Positions 51,988 to 62,928 are shown, numbered from the stretch's first letter. The stretch is DNA of 64,000 nucleotides from Gracilariopsis chorda (GCA_003194525.1 NBIV01000077.1:1-64000); one strand, 5' to 3'. Numbers and translations: made by a program. Notes: generated by a model not told the origin, from the letters alone.

Positions 51988-52313
51988 GTTCGGTCATTGC
52001 TGATTGGTTGGTGGCGCTGGTAGTACAGCAATGTGCTAACGGTGCGGGGAGGGTGGGTGCTCTACGGTTACCGTAGGATAGATTGAATTGTTAATAAAAA
52101 CAGTGCCTGGCTTTCTACGAGCCACTGTGTTTATATGCTGATTAGACAATAAAAGAATATAGATTAGAAAAAATGTGTGGTTAGTAATTACGTTTTATAC
52201 GTATTGGTTAACAACGCGTAATCAGTACCAACATAATTTTTCAATTATTTAGATGTAGAATGACTTACTTGGATACGGTAAAAATCGACGATTATCCACG
52301 GATAATTCCGGAA

Positions 52314-52683
52314 TGTCGTGAAATAATACGTTAAAAAAAGCGGCGGCCTGTAGTGATAGTTAGAGACGGCCCAACAAGGATGATTCCTTTGCTAAGAGAA
52401 GTAGAGTTGATGATAATGGGTTGGGGAACAGACGAGAGGCGAAGGCTGAGCTCTGTTCCCTCCTTTTATACTCAGAGAGAAAGACTCTATTCGTCTTTCT
52501 CGGAAGTTATAGTCCTAACATGCTCGCATGAATGCAGCATTGTAAGCAGCCATCACACCATCCTCGGGGATGGGGAGAAGGCAGGACGCTTTCTCACCAT
52601 CCCCAAGGATGGTGAGATGGTCCATTCCATCTCCTTTTTCGTCACCGTCTGAAAAGGACGGTGAGAGGAGATTTATCCTCACA
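52314..52683 (-). repeat. 5' LTR of Copia element 1
   Basis: 370 bp, homologous to 45449-45818 along its entire length; it lies upstream of gag in the - orientation. Confidence 0.88.
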
Positions 52684-52804
52684 GATCCGCATGCTCTAGC
52701 GGTATAGCGAAATGGATTACGCTGCACTTTGGTTAGATAATCACATTCGTAGACTCTTTTTGTCATAGATAAGAACTACAGCTGTGCTATCAATAAAACA
52801 ACTT

Positions 52805-54027
52805 GCGAAACTTCTTTAAGCCCACGAAATACTATATGACACATGTCACAAAAATGGCGGATCTTTCTGCCAATTCAAACCTCTTGCCTAGCAGTACGTA
52901 GTATTAGTGACAGAAAACACTGCGTTGCTTGTCTATCCCAACTAAGGCCCTAAATATGGCGAGAGGAAAGCACTTGTCTCAATTTGAGAAAAGGCAAATA
53001 TCCGCACTCCGCCATGAGAGACTCTCTCTACGCCAAATTGCAGAGCACGTACAACGCTCCGTCGGGGCTGTACAAAGCTCTTTAAGTTCAAGAAAAAAGC
53101 CACATCAGCCCACCATTGCCAAAACTTTTCGAAAATTATCTCCGCAGAAACATCGCGCTTTGCTACGGGAGGCACGAAAGGGCAACTTGACTGCATCAGA
53201 TTTGAAAAGAAACCACAATCTCAGTGTATCTGTCCGCCGAGTGCAGCAGCTACTCAAAGAAGATGAAACCCTTAAATATTCAAAAATGATGCAGGGCCCA
53301 AAAATGACCGAAGATCATAAGGTAGCACAGCTACAGTGTGTAAGACGCAACATATCTAAAGGGGATTTTACTTGGAATAAAGTTATACTCTCAGATGAAA
53401 AGAAGTTTAACCTTGACGGTCCAGATGGTCTTTCATATTACTGGCATGATTTGAGAACAGAACCGCGAGGTCTATCCTCCCTTGTTGGAGGTGGTAACTC
53501 GGTCATGGTTTGGGATGCGATATCATTGTATGGTGTCAGTGACTTATTATTAATATCGGGCACTCAGGATTCTAAGAAGTATTGCGATACCCTAGAGCTT
53601 GGACTACTACCTTGGACTGCAGAAATATTTGGACCTACGTCAACTTGGGTGTTTCAACAGGACAGTGCATCCATTTATCGTTCTGCTTTCACAAATAACT
53701 GGCTACTTCAACATCAGGTTTGGCTTCTATCATGGCCTGCTAAGTCCCCAGACCTTAAAATAATTGAGAATTTCTGGGGGCTAATGGCTAGGAAAGTTTA
53801 CGCAAATGGTAAGCAGTTCGAAAATTTCGAGGATCTTAACGACTCTATTCTAAATCTATGGCGCAGTCTCACCGCAGAATACATCCAGAAACTGTATCCA
53901 TCTATTTCTAGACGTTTGTTAGCTGTGATGGACAAGCGTGGTGGTGCTGCAAAGTACTAGAGCAATAAAGGCGTGCAGTTTTATTACATGTGTCATAACT
54001 TATTTCGCGTGCTTAGACCTATTTCGC
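52805..54027 (+). mobile_element. Tc1/mariner (Tc3-like) DNA transposon
   Basis: About 42-bp imperfect inverted repeats, 52805-52846 and 53986-54027, align without gaps and contain the exact 12-mer TATGACACATGT in inverted orientation, with GCGAAA and CGAAATA words repeated outward. They enclose one uninterrupted transposase gene. A TA lies at the outer edge of the 12-mers (52835-52836, 53996-53997), which could instead be the duplicated target, making the element 52837-53995. Size (about 1.2 kb) fits Tc1/mariner. Confidence 0.75.
52956..53960 (+). CDS. Tc1/mariner (Tc3-like) transposase, uninterrupted
   Basis: 334 aa from ATG 52956 (MARGKHLSQFEKRQI). Two N-terminal helix-turn-helix units: residues about 8-50 (FEKRQISALRHERLSLRQIAEHV, SVGAVQSSLS) and 65-115 (KHRALLREARKGNLTASDLKR, VSVRRVQQLL). 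The catalytic domain follows with the DDE/D triad: VILSDEKKFNLDGPDG, then WVFQQDSASIYRS, then WPAKSPDLKIIENFWG with the final Glu in IENFW. The second box usually reads Q-Q-D-N-A-x-x-H; here it is QQDSASIY. The reading frame is open from start to stop, so it may be functional or recently so. It would excise and insert the element at TA sites in the nucleus. Confidence 0.92.
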   Translation: MARGKHLSQFEKRQISALRHERLSLRQIAEHVQRSVGAVQSSLSSRKKPHQPTIAKTFRKLSPQKHRALLREARKGNLTASDLKRNHNLSVSVRRVQQLLKEDETLKYSKMMQGPKMTEDHKVAQLQCVRRNISKGDFTWNKVILSDEKKFNLDGPDGLSYYWHDLRTEPRGLSSLVGGGNSVMVWDAISLYGVSDLLLISGTQDSKKYCDTLELGLLPWTAEIFGPTSTWVFQQDSASIYRSAFTNNWLLQHQVWLLSWPAKSPDLKIIENFWGLMARKVYANGKQFENFEDLNDSILNLWRSLTAEYIQKLYPSISRRLLAVMDKRGGAAKY

Positions 54028-54825
54028 TGTATGATTCTAATTTGTACTCCGTATGAAACGAAACTGCATCAAACACATACCACTGTCGTTTTGGGCACCC
54101 ATTTTGCCCTTATGCAACCATGACTAGTGTCATGGTTGCACTTTTGAAACGCCTTTATGGGCAGTCCGGTGGGTGTGCTTAAAGCAGTTTCGCGCACTGT
54201 ACAATGGTTATGTGTCCGAGACACCAAACACAAATCCGCCAATGGCAACAAAGCAAGCAACATAGGGCCGATTTGTAGTTAAGCAATACACAGCGGAATC
54301 ATTTCGTCTTCTCATGAAGTGTAAACAAGGAACAACGTTTTCTCGCTGTGACGAAGACAATGGTTAGCAGCTACCTCGCAGCTTGTAGATATGTACAGGT
54401 TTGGGAGCGAATGTTTGACAACTTTTGACGGCAACATGGAGCATGAACTTGGGTTCTAGCTTGTAAACCGTTCCCTTTTTTACAACAGTTTCGTACAATA
54501 TGCTCAGTTACTGAGAGCAAGACTATAGCGCTAGAACTCCTCGCTAGCAACACCACGGTGTCCGACGAATGAACCCCTTATGTGTTGAACAGTTGAACTA
54601 CAGCGATTGCCTTGGTAGACCAATCCTCAAGAATTTTGTTTTTACCCTATGAGATGGTTCATTTCCTCTCATGCGAGAGCTATACCGGTTGATGTTACAA
54701 ACGCACGAAAGTTACACTTCGGAGTGTTGCAGTATGCGTGCTGCCGTGAGTTTGGCGATCCTAAATAATATGCCATTAGGTCCTTTTTATTGGTGGAGTG
54801 AACGAAGCAGCTCACGTAGCGGGTA
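54028..54825. other. Gap between Tc1-like and pogo-like elements
   Basis: 800 bp; ATGACTAGTGTCATGGTTGCA-like words near 54115-54140 form short inverted copies (GGTTGCA/TGCAACC), but no gene or element end was recognised. Confidence 0.35.
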
Positions 54826-57012
54826 ACCCTCTCAAGGGGTAAATTATGAAAAAATTCTGGAGCACAGTAGTCTGGCTTCCAGCCACAATACAAACAACTT
54901 TTACTTATCGCATTTTCCATCAAGCTCTAGAGATTGGGCACAGGGGCCAATTCTACAAATACGGAGTCTCGGCTTTAGAGCTCACCGCCCGTGCGCCAAG
55001 CCCAAGAGGGCGTCGGCGGCGCTCGCCGTCGCGCCATTTTCTTTGCCACCATCCCCCCACAACTTTTGACGAGGCCTCCAAACCTCCATAAGTGGAATAT
55101 CGTCATCCATATCCTGCCATGCATAATCTAACGCGGTGCCTTTCTTCCGTTTTATGTGTCTCGTTGAAGCTTCATTCAAAGTTTTCCTATTGTTGCTGAC
55201 CCTCAGAACGTTATTTCTGTTCGTGATGTCTGTCATAACAACGCGGTTTGTCAAAACTGCAGCTGGCGCCCCGCAAGCATTTCCAATCTTGTCCCTAATA
55301 CTCCGCACTGGTGCTCGCAGCGGAGCAGATTCCCAAAGAATGCGATGAGAAGAGCGATTCTCTTGTAACGTTTGTTCAATAAGACAACGACCTTGCGTTG
55401 GACAGGGCTCACGGTTAACAATCGCTTTGATTCTTGAATACACAACGCGATCGCTTGTGCGCAATGTCATCTGCAAACCCAATCCCATTTCGCTCCTTGT
55501 GCTTTCAGATAAGCGTGCTCGATCGTCGAGTCTCCGACGTAAGTTTTCGAAAAACTGGAACTCCATGGGCCACATTCTCGTGTTAATGAAACTTTGCTTG
55601 GCAATTTGTGGAGTAATGGCACGAAACCCGGCGACACCCAGCTTGATCGTGAATGCGACGTTTGAGTTGCTATACATTCCAGTGTGCAACAGCATATCTC
55701 TCACCTCTCTTGTTCTCTCTTTTAATGTCTTATTTATAGATGAATCACATGGCTAAAGGAAATGGGAGGTATTGGCGGGCAGTTGAACAACGATGATATT
55801 TGAAACTTGGCAGTACATGATCCACTCGTCCCCTCTTCGAGAACTGTGTCCATCAAGTATAAGTAGAACTGTGAGATACGGCGGAACCGATCTTCGAACG
55901 AAACTGTTAAAGTGTTGCACAAGTTTTGGCATTAGGTCCATTTTCATAGAGCCTTTCGCAGTTGCGAAGATTTGCGTCTTCCCGGGTATCTAATCGTCTT
56001 CCATCATCCGATGCAGCTCTACGGGGAGTTTGGTTTCGCTGGTTGCTTCGATTGCATTCTTCCAACTAGGCATTATTTTCGTTCCTGCAACCACAAAGAA
56101 GGGAGGAGCAATCAACCCTGAAGCTGAAGCAGATATTACAGCCGTGAAGTGGGGTCCATTGTATTTCATATTGTGGAGTCTTCCTCCCAAGTTTGTCCAT
56201 GCACTGGAAAATACTCTTACTCATTTTCCGTATGCGGCGTTTATTGCGGTTTCGTCTAGATTCCAAATCTGATTCGGGTCAATAAACATGTCTGGATGGC
56301 TCTTCTTCAGGAGCTTAAGATGGTCCACCAAAGTACCAACGTGGTCCATATTCTCTCCCAAGAAATACTTGTGGTTATGGTTCTCGTCTCTGCGAACAGT
56401 TACTTCGCGGTTCTTCGCCCGAAGGGAGCGAACGGCTTCCATGCTGGGAAGCTTGTGTTTGTACGTTTTGCGCCCATCACTTGCAATTTGTCTTATATAC
56501 TGCCTTACATGGTTCACATCTAACGCAAATCCCCTTTCAGCCGCATGTTCTATGCGCCTGACTATTAGTTTTTGCTCCATTGCATTAAGAATTGGGGGTC
56601 GTCCAGGATGATGGAGGACAGGGTTGAGTAACGTTTCAAGCCATTTTTGATTATTTGCTTTCCAAGCGCGTCGAATAAGATACACAATGGATACGGACAA
56701 GCTGCATGTCGTTGCTATGTTGGCAACTTTGTGGTTTTGCTTCAATAGCTCCAGAGCACGATTGCGGGCAGCTTTTGTTTGCTCTCGTTTTGCTCTGCTT
56801 TTCTTTAGGCGGGATGTTTGCTTCCGCATCGAGTCGGGCATTCTGAAGACAGCCCGAAAGCGAAAGTGGAATGACTTGTAGTATGTTTGAGAGTGGACAG
56901 GAAGATGAACACCTTGTTTACTACAGCTTGTGGACTAGTTGGAAGTAAACAATGTGTGGCTCTGATGTTCTGTATATTTTCGCCTTTTGCATAATTTCCC
57001 TCTTGAGAGGGT
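54826..57012 (-). mobile_element. Pogo/Tigger-like DNA transposon, complete with TA target duplication
   Basis: ACCCTCTCAAGGGGTAAATT starts at 54826 and its near-exact inverted copy ends at 57012 (…ATTTCCCTCTTGAGAGGGT). Both ends are flanked by TA (54824-54825 and 57013-57014), the duplicated target of the Tc1/mariner/pogo superfamily. The inverted repeats are about 24 bp with a few mismatches. The 2187-bp element holds a single transposase frame on the - strand. Confidence 0.85.
54982..56841 (-). pseudogene. Pogo/Jerky-like DDE transposase with three in-frame stops
   Basis: From ATG 56841 one frame runs about 620 codons without frameshift to the stop at 54982, interrupted by TGA at 56221-56223, TAG at 55990-55992 and TAG at 55753-55755. 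N-terminal basic helix-turn-helix part (NRALELLKQNHKVANIATTC), HPGRPPILNAMEQ, then a CENP-B/pogo-type second DNA-binding unit. Catalytic part: IWNLDETAINA (first Asp), LTVLLILDGHSSR (second Asp), LPANTSHF (PANTSH box); the third acidic residue would follow the last stop. Pogo-family transposases move by cut-and-paste at TA. Because no indels have accumulated, inactivation is by point mutation only, which suggests moderate age. Confidence 0.88.
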
Positions 57013-57135
57013 TAGCCATTACCCTTGGAAAAAGGTTATAGAGATCGAAGAGATGTTAAAGTTTCTAGTTTCTTACAGATGGCGTTACTTGTTTTTTGTG
57101 TATGGGCGGACGAAGCATAAGTTACCCTTGGGTAG

Positions 57136-57491
57136 TGACTATTTCTCCGATGGCGGGCCCTTCAGCGCTGGCATGGCGGTAAGTGCGCTTCTAAAGGTGT
57201 AGAACGAAACGATAAATAGAAACTGTAGACGAATGTGGAGTACGATAGTTTGTAAAGTTAGGATATACTTAGAAGACCAGAGCTATCAACAGCCTCTGCG
57301 CAGCTGGAATACGGGCAACCGTATGGTTCTTTACTGCTTATCTTCTACTCGTGTATTTTTTTCCTCCGAGGTTAGTGACTAATGTGATATAGTAGCTAGC
57401 TAAAATAAATGTTCTAACTACCAGACCAGTCGGTGAGACTCCACCCGTGCGGGAGGTCACGTGAAAGTGGGCTTACAGCCACCAATTCACA
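57136..57491 (-). repeat. 3' LTR of Copia element 2
   Basis: 356 bp, TG...CA on +, homologous to 62571-62928 with scattered substitutions and small indels. Confidence 0.9.
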
Positions 57492-57501
57492 CTCCCTCCA
57501 C
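57492..57501 (-). promoter_or_regulatory. Polypurine tract of Copia element 2
   Basis: GTGGAGGGAG on the - strand directly before the LTR terminus TGTGAATT; it primes plus-strand DNA in this class. Confidence 0.7.
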
Positions 57502-57906
57502 TCTCATGGGAGCTCCAAAAGGTGTTCGATGAAAAGCAAATTGGTAAAGACCAATGCAGTGCTATAGTCCGTTAACCATCAATGGTAGTCACTACTGGGA
57601 ATTGAACCCAAGACATCCGGCACTGTAACCGACACGTGTTAGTGTCGCATATAAGTACCGTGCGGTAACCCTCCAGTGGGCTGTGAAAACTGACCTGCGT
57701 CGACAGACGTGGTGGGCACGGACTTGCTTTGCTGTGGTGCCCTCACACGGGTACCGCAGAATTGAGCGGTCTGGCACAAGCTAGATAAGAGGGGCTTTCC
57801 GGATTCCATGCAGTAGGCCTCCGTTTTTGGTGATTCATTTTTCATTCCCGTGCAGTGATGCTTCCCTTTTGGCTAATTGTAGTAACCAGATGGTCTTGCC
57901 ATTTGC

Positions 57907-59357
57907 TTAGTCCGAGCGGATGATATATTGCGCGGGCCTAACATGCCACTGTCCTTGAAGGAGGAACCGACGAAGCGGTGTGCGGTCAGTCCTTTTAGTC
58001 AGGTGGTCCGCAAGGTTTTGACTACTGCGAATAAAACCGATGTTGGAGATATGACCCAAGCGGTATCCTTCACGGGCGATAGCAATAGCTATCATCAACC
58101 GTTTCTCAGCGGTGCGTGAACCCTTGTAGATAATGTCGAACAGTGACTTAGAGTCCGTAAGGAGACAAACCGATGGCGATGAACAGTTGAGTAGAACCCC
58201 GAGTTGGGTCGAAAGCGTGTATGCGACATCAAACATGTCAGCAAAAGCTATGAGCTCTGCCACAAAAGCCGAACGGGTGACTCTTTGAGCCTTATAGGAT
58301 TTAAAATCAATGGGTAGTATGGTTCCAAAGTGGTCAGAAAGGAAGACAAGATAGCCTAATTGGGAGGTCAGATCCGCCTTGGTGGCCAAGGATGCGTCCG
58401 ATACACCAAGGATTTGCATCGAGCCGATTTCCAATTTGGGGAACCCGGGCGATACATCATGCTGTGTCACCACCTCAAGGATATCATGGACGTCTTTCAG
58501 TATCCTTTTACGGTCGGTATCAAACCTTTCACGGGTGACTTGTGTAAAATGCGAGACCTCATAAAGGATGTCGATGCGCGAGTGGGTAAGCCAGGCCGGC
58601 TTCATGCGAACTGAAGCGAGCTCCTCAAAGGTGCAATTGGTCGATAACGGTGGGAGCTTTTCAATATACTTCTGCTGCGTGATGCGGGGCTGTCCCATAC
58701 GACCTTCGTCAATCTGAAAGCCTGTGAAGGTGCAGGACATTTCTGAGTCTGGTTTTGTTTCAAACCGTTCTCGGGTCCGTCCACAGAATATTCGAAACTC
58801 ATCTGTCCCAGTGCGGAGTACGTCATTGACATATGAACCTGATATACCTATAAGGATTCCCTTGCGGATTAGATAGTAGAGGGCTGGGTCAGAGCGTAGC
58901 GCTTTCATACCCAAGTCCGAACGGTGATGTTTATTCATCGTAGCGAACCAAATGTGTCCTGATTCGCATAAACCATAAAGACGTTTTAGAAGCTGCAAGC
59001 ACTGATGAGGCTCAAGCTTGAATTCCGGGACGGGTTTTACGATATAGGGTTCGCGTGAAAGTGGTTCCATTGACTGCAAGAATGCTTGCGTTATGTCATT
59101 GGTCCAAACCTCTTATCTCAAAAGGGTCGAAAATGCAAGGATAACCCGAACGGTCTGTGACTGGAGTTTCTGGCTGTAGTGCGCCATAAGATGTTTATCC
59201 GATCTCGGTGGCCTCCGATAACATATCGGGCTTTGAACTTTTCTTGACCGTCCTCAGTGGAATTGGTAGCTGAAACAAATCGACCTAGCAAGACATTACC
59301 GTCTGGTGGAATGTCTTCCTTGGATAACCTTGAAGGTACCACGATATAAAAGTCCAC
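57907..59357 (-). pseudogene. Copia element 2: reverse transcriptase and RNase H
   Basis: The first RT segment (59357-59118: VLLGRFVSATNSTEDGQEKFKARYVIGGHRD) is in another frame from the main block (59079-57907), so a frameshift and loss of the catalytic D-V-x-x-A-Y/F-L segment separate them. The main block has LLKRLYGLCESGHIWF, GSYVNDVLRTGTDEF (box Y-V-D-D altered to Y-V-N-D), AWLTHSRIDILYEV, LGVSDASLATKADLTSQLGYLV (RNase H Asp retained), QRVTRSAFVAELIAFAD (Glu retained), LLTDSKSLFDII (Asp retained) and SSQNLADHLTK. RNase H therefore looks better kept than RT. Confidence 0.88.
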
Positions 59358-60297
59358 GCAATTCGGCTTTCTTTGCGTCTGTCATCCGGGGGTCTTTGGC
59401 GCGGGGATTGCTAGCACTGAGAATCTCAGTCAAGTAGATGTCATTGACCTCCGAACGGTATTTCAAGAAACCATTAAGGATTTCAGACAGGTGAGTGTGC
59501 GATACCTCTGAGGCGGAGACATAGGGTTTGACTTGCGCAAAGCGGAACGAGCTTAGATCCGAGTCGGGAGATCTACGCAAGTATACCAGCTTGGCACTAT
59601 TATCCACGGTATTCACCTCAAAGGGTCCAATCCATTCTCCTATAAGGTTTGCAATTAGCTTTTCCCCCCACACGAGTACTTATCACCAGGGTGGTACGCA
59701 ATATTGGCCGAGTTTGGGACATTATGACGCAAGGCGCGTTGAATGCGGAGCTTTGCCATATGTTGTTTCCATCTCCCTCCGTGCGGTGCTTGCCAATTTG
59801 GCTCTCTCGTCCAGGGTGGACTTTGAAATTAAGTATTCACCAATCATTCGGAGTGAGTGAAATTCCGCAAATACCAGCACGGAGAGAACTAAACCTTCTC
59901 ATACGAGAGTGTTGTTCATCGCACAAACAGTGAATACCAGTAGCATGCTGGGGTGCATATTAGGTGAGGCCAACTTCAACTTCCTAAAGTTATTCCAAAG
60001 ATGTTCATGGTAGCGTTCAACAATACCCAGAGAGAAGTGGGACGCAATACCCTTGCGGACGACATCAATGCCCGAAGCCTTGGCAAGGGAAATGAAGCTG
60101 TTCCCAAAGGCCGAGCTTTGATCCACCTTAATACGGTTCGGTATACCAGTGTACATCAGTATCCAGCACGGGACAGTACCTTTCCAAATGGTCTTAGTGG
60201 ATACATCAGATAAGAACCGAGCAGCAGAGAAGTGTGTTTTTGCATCAACCATGTGAAGCACCGGTTTCCCATCGAGGTACATGATATCAATGATCAC
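59296..60297 (-). pseudogene. Copia element 2: integrase
   Basis: MIIDIMYLDGKPVLHMVDAKTHFSAARFL holds the first catalytic Asp; IPNRIKVDQSSAFGNSFISLAK holds the second; GIASHFSLGIVERYHEHLWNNF holds the catalytic Glu in VERYH. The following region (MLLVFTVCAMNNTLV, then a stop and IGEWIGPFEVNTVDNSAKLVYL) is the conserved post-catalytic part, with an in-frame break between 59899 and 59673. The zinc-binding N-terminus lies upstream (60300-60560) in decayed form. Confidence 0.85.
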
Positions 60298-60679
60298 GTC
60301 CTCATTGAACCGGGTGTTTTTGGTACCGAGGGAGACTTTAAACCGAGTGGGTCATGCTTGGATCCTTTGAAATGGGTTACAAGAGCGACGGATCTCTTCG
60401 AGTTGTTCCTGCGTCACCGGGGTGGTGTCTTCTGGACGAGCTTTCCTCAGGAGATTGTACAACTCTTGCCAGGGCGGATGGGAAAACTGTCGATGCAGTT
60501 GGGTTAACTGCTGTGTAGTGAACAGCGTTAAGACCGGAACGGAGTATTAGGCATATAGGTGTCCATCAAACCTTGTCAACGGTATGTGCCAATCATCCAT
60601 GGCGTAGGAGTTATTTCCATCATCCACAATGGCCCGTTTGAAAAGCCAATTGGTGACGGTGCACGGGGTTAACGACTGT

Positions 60680-61067
60680 TAATCGAGCACATCCATTCCT
60701 ATAAAGGCAGGAACCTCGGCTGATATAACATCAAACAAAGCCGTATGGTGGGTACTACAGGCGGTGTGTCCAAGGGGATCATTACTCTTCCTAAAAAGTC
60801 ATATACCGAGTCAGCAAATATAAATTTTCGGTTAGAACGAAGTAGTCGTAACCTTTTCCCAATGCGGTGGTATACCCTACGGGCTTCTTTGATACCGATA
60901 ACGGAGCGCGGTGGGCCTATGTCAATGCAAAAGCCACGGCGGTATCCTTCTTCCGTCCGCTTGGTGAGGGACGTGGTGTAAACAGGAGTATAGTCTACGA
61001 CGTCTTTCCGATGCCGGTTACGCTTAAAGCGTTTGCGCCTGGGGACGGTGCTGCGGTGAGGAGACAA
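60680..61067 (-). pseudogene. Copia element 2: protease
   Basis: FCIDIGPPRSVIGIKEARR carries the active-site triad as D-I-G. It is followed by the flap region and, in a neighbouring frame near 60690, AEVPAFIGMDVLD, the usual h-h-G-x-D closing motif of retropepsins. The two parts are in different frames, so the enzyme is broken. Confidence 0.7.
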
Positions 61068-61308
61068 CTTATTTCGATGTATAGGAGCAAGCGCACCTTC
61101 TAAGAATCTTGACCAAAATCCGAACGGCCTTTGAAGCGAATCTGCTTCTTCGGCACGATGTTAACCGTACGCGGAGAGGAAAGTGTTGACGACAAATGCG
61201 TCTGAAATTTCCTTTCGTCCATATGGTTAGTCAAGTTAACTTCCTCTGAGGTGTTCGGTTCATCCAAGTGGTGACTGGACGTTAATGCGTAGAACGTTTC
61301 CAGATCGC

Positions 61309-62538
61309 TTACCTCTTGGGTGTCGGGGTCGGAGTCAGATGAAGATTCCTCATCCCTGAAGGTGTTAACAACCTATTGAAGGTAAACCGAGCGGTCTTCA
61401 TTTGGGATATGGGGGTCTCTGCCCATGACTGGGTGACAACAACCTTACGCAGAAAACGTTTCTTATGCTCATCTGAGCGGAGCTGCGGGGGAGCCTGAGG
61501 AGTAAGAGCGTTGATCTTGTCCACCAGTTGGGTCAGACCTGAATCGAAGGCTGTCAAGTCCTTGTCCTTTATCACCTGATCGATGGTGATACGTTCCAAC
61601 TCCGCTTGGGCAGCAAGCTGACGAGCGTCATTGTCATACTCGTTGAGCATGACCTTGACCATTGCCTGAAAGGACATATCTGGAGCGGTGTTCTCAAAGA
61701 AAAATTCTCAAGCAGGTCCACCAAAGGCGTTCATAAAGAACTTCTGGCGTTGTTCCTGTGAGAGCTCAAACTGGTGAGCACAAACTTCATAATCCCGAAG
61801 GGCGTACTGAACGGACTGTTCCTGGGAGCCGGTAAACCTCATGTCTTTGAAGTAAGTGGCAACTGAAGCAGCTTTCTTCGAAGTGTCCCTGGTTGGGTAT
61901 CCAGGTGTAACTGAAGGGGTGTTGTGTCCTTAATGTGGTAGGTTACCTTGAGGTACTTCCTGTGCGGTCGGTGCACTTCCACTTTGATTTACTGTCTAGT
62001 CATTCTGCGCTACCGAATGCGGTAAGAGCGCATTTTGGACATAGAATGACTGCGGAGGTTGTAGAGGAGATTGATACCCGGGCGATTGTGCGTAATATGG
62101 ATTCGAAAAGCGAATCTTCTGGTACGCTTCCACCATTTCGAGGACCAGATTCTTCTTATAACCGTAAGCGGAGGATATCCAAACAAAGGCCATGACGGTT
62201 CGACTACCCTGATCGGCTGGTGACAAAGAGTCCAAGACGGCGGTTGGTGTCGGAAAGGCATTGAAAAACAGTCCAATGTCATGTAGCAGAACCACTGCAT
62301 AAGCACCGTGTTGGAATGTTTCTCAACTGAAGATGAGGACCGATGCCGGAAGCAATGACTCCATGTCCGTCTGTACCATTTGGACGTCATGTGACCCATC
62401 AGCTGGGTACACGTTCAGCAAATATTTTGCTACGTTCGAAACGGAGCTTGACACATAGTCACGAGAGTTGAAGTTCTTGACACGTTTGAACAATGCGTCG
62501 CGTAGCGCATTGCGCGCGTCGCTTGAGCTGCCCGCCAT
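61309..62538 (-). pseudogene. Copia element 2: gag
   Basis: ATG 62538 (MAGSSSDARNALRDALF) starts 33 bp past the 5' LTR. The same frame is used at 62538-62323, 62295-61996 and 61677-61309 with stops between. Segments: an N-terminal helix-rich part, a Pro/Gln/Tyr-rich part (YYAQSPGYQSPLQPPQSFYVQ), and a helical part (EYDNDARQLAAQAELERITIDQVIKD). No zinc knuckle was seen in the open pieces. Confidence 0.75.
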
Positions 62539-62570
62539 GACGTATTCCTACGAAGAAACCGAATCTGGAT

Positions 62571-62928
62571 TGACGATCTCTCCGATGGCGGGCCCTTCTG
62601 CGCTGGCACGGCGGTAAGCGCACTCCTAAAGGTGTAGACCGAAACGGTAAATAGAACCTGTAGGCGAATGTGAAGTACGATGGTTCGAAAAGTTAGGATA
62701 GACTTAGAAGACGAGAGCTATCAACAGCCTCTGTGCGCAGCTGGAATACGGGCAACTGTATGGTCCTTTATTGCTTATCTTCTACTCGTCTATGTTCTTC
62801 CTCCGAGGGCAGAGAATATTGTGATGGAGGAGCTAGCTTAAATAAATTTTCTAACTACCAGACCAGTCGGTGAGATTCCACCCATGGGGCAGTTCACGTG
62901 AAAGTAGGCCTACAGCCACACATTCACA
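62571..62928 (-). repeat. 5' LTR of Copia element 2
   Basis: 358 bp, ends ATTCACA followed by the target duplication GGTAG. The primer-binding site should be at about 62550-62570, reading ATCCAGATTCGG on the - strand; the tRNA was not identified. Confidence 0.9.

Larger units (their letters stand above)
45449..52683 (-). mobile_element. Copia-type LTR retrotransposon, element 1 (7.2 kb, decayed, with nested insertion)
   Basis: Direct repeats of 370 bp at 45449-45818 and 52314-52683 both begin TGTCGTGAAATAATACG and end in ACA; they bracket gag, protease, integrase, RT and RNase H on the - strand in Copia order (integrase before RT). A polypurine run (AAAAAGAGAAGGGAA on -) abuts the 3' LTR, fixing the orientation. 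The flanks GATGG (45444-45448) and GATCC (52684-52688) match at only three of five bases, so the target-site duplication has decayed or the ends were rearranged. The LTRs differ by many substitutions, so the insertion is not recent. A 789-bp inverted-repeat-bounded insertion interrupts RT. Confidence 0.9.
57136..62928 (-). mobile_element. Copia-type LTR retrotransposon, element 2 (5.8 kb, perfect GGTAG duplication)
   Basis: LTRs at 57136-57491 and 62571-62928 start TGAC[T/G]AT and end ATTCACA. The element is bounded by the exact 5-bp direct repeat GGTAG (57131-57135 and 62929-62933), proving insertion of a whole element. On the - strand a polypurine tract GTGGAGGGAG (57492-57501) abuts the 3' LTR, and gag, protease, integrase, RT and RNase H follow the 5' LTR in order. 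The coding part has stops and frameshifts, so it is inactive. Confidence 0.93.

Noticed and set aside
57500-57700. A true tRNA gene
   Set aside because: Only the T-arm/B-box fits; acceptor, D and anticodon arms do not pair consistently, and it lies inside a retrotransposon.
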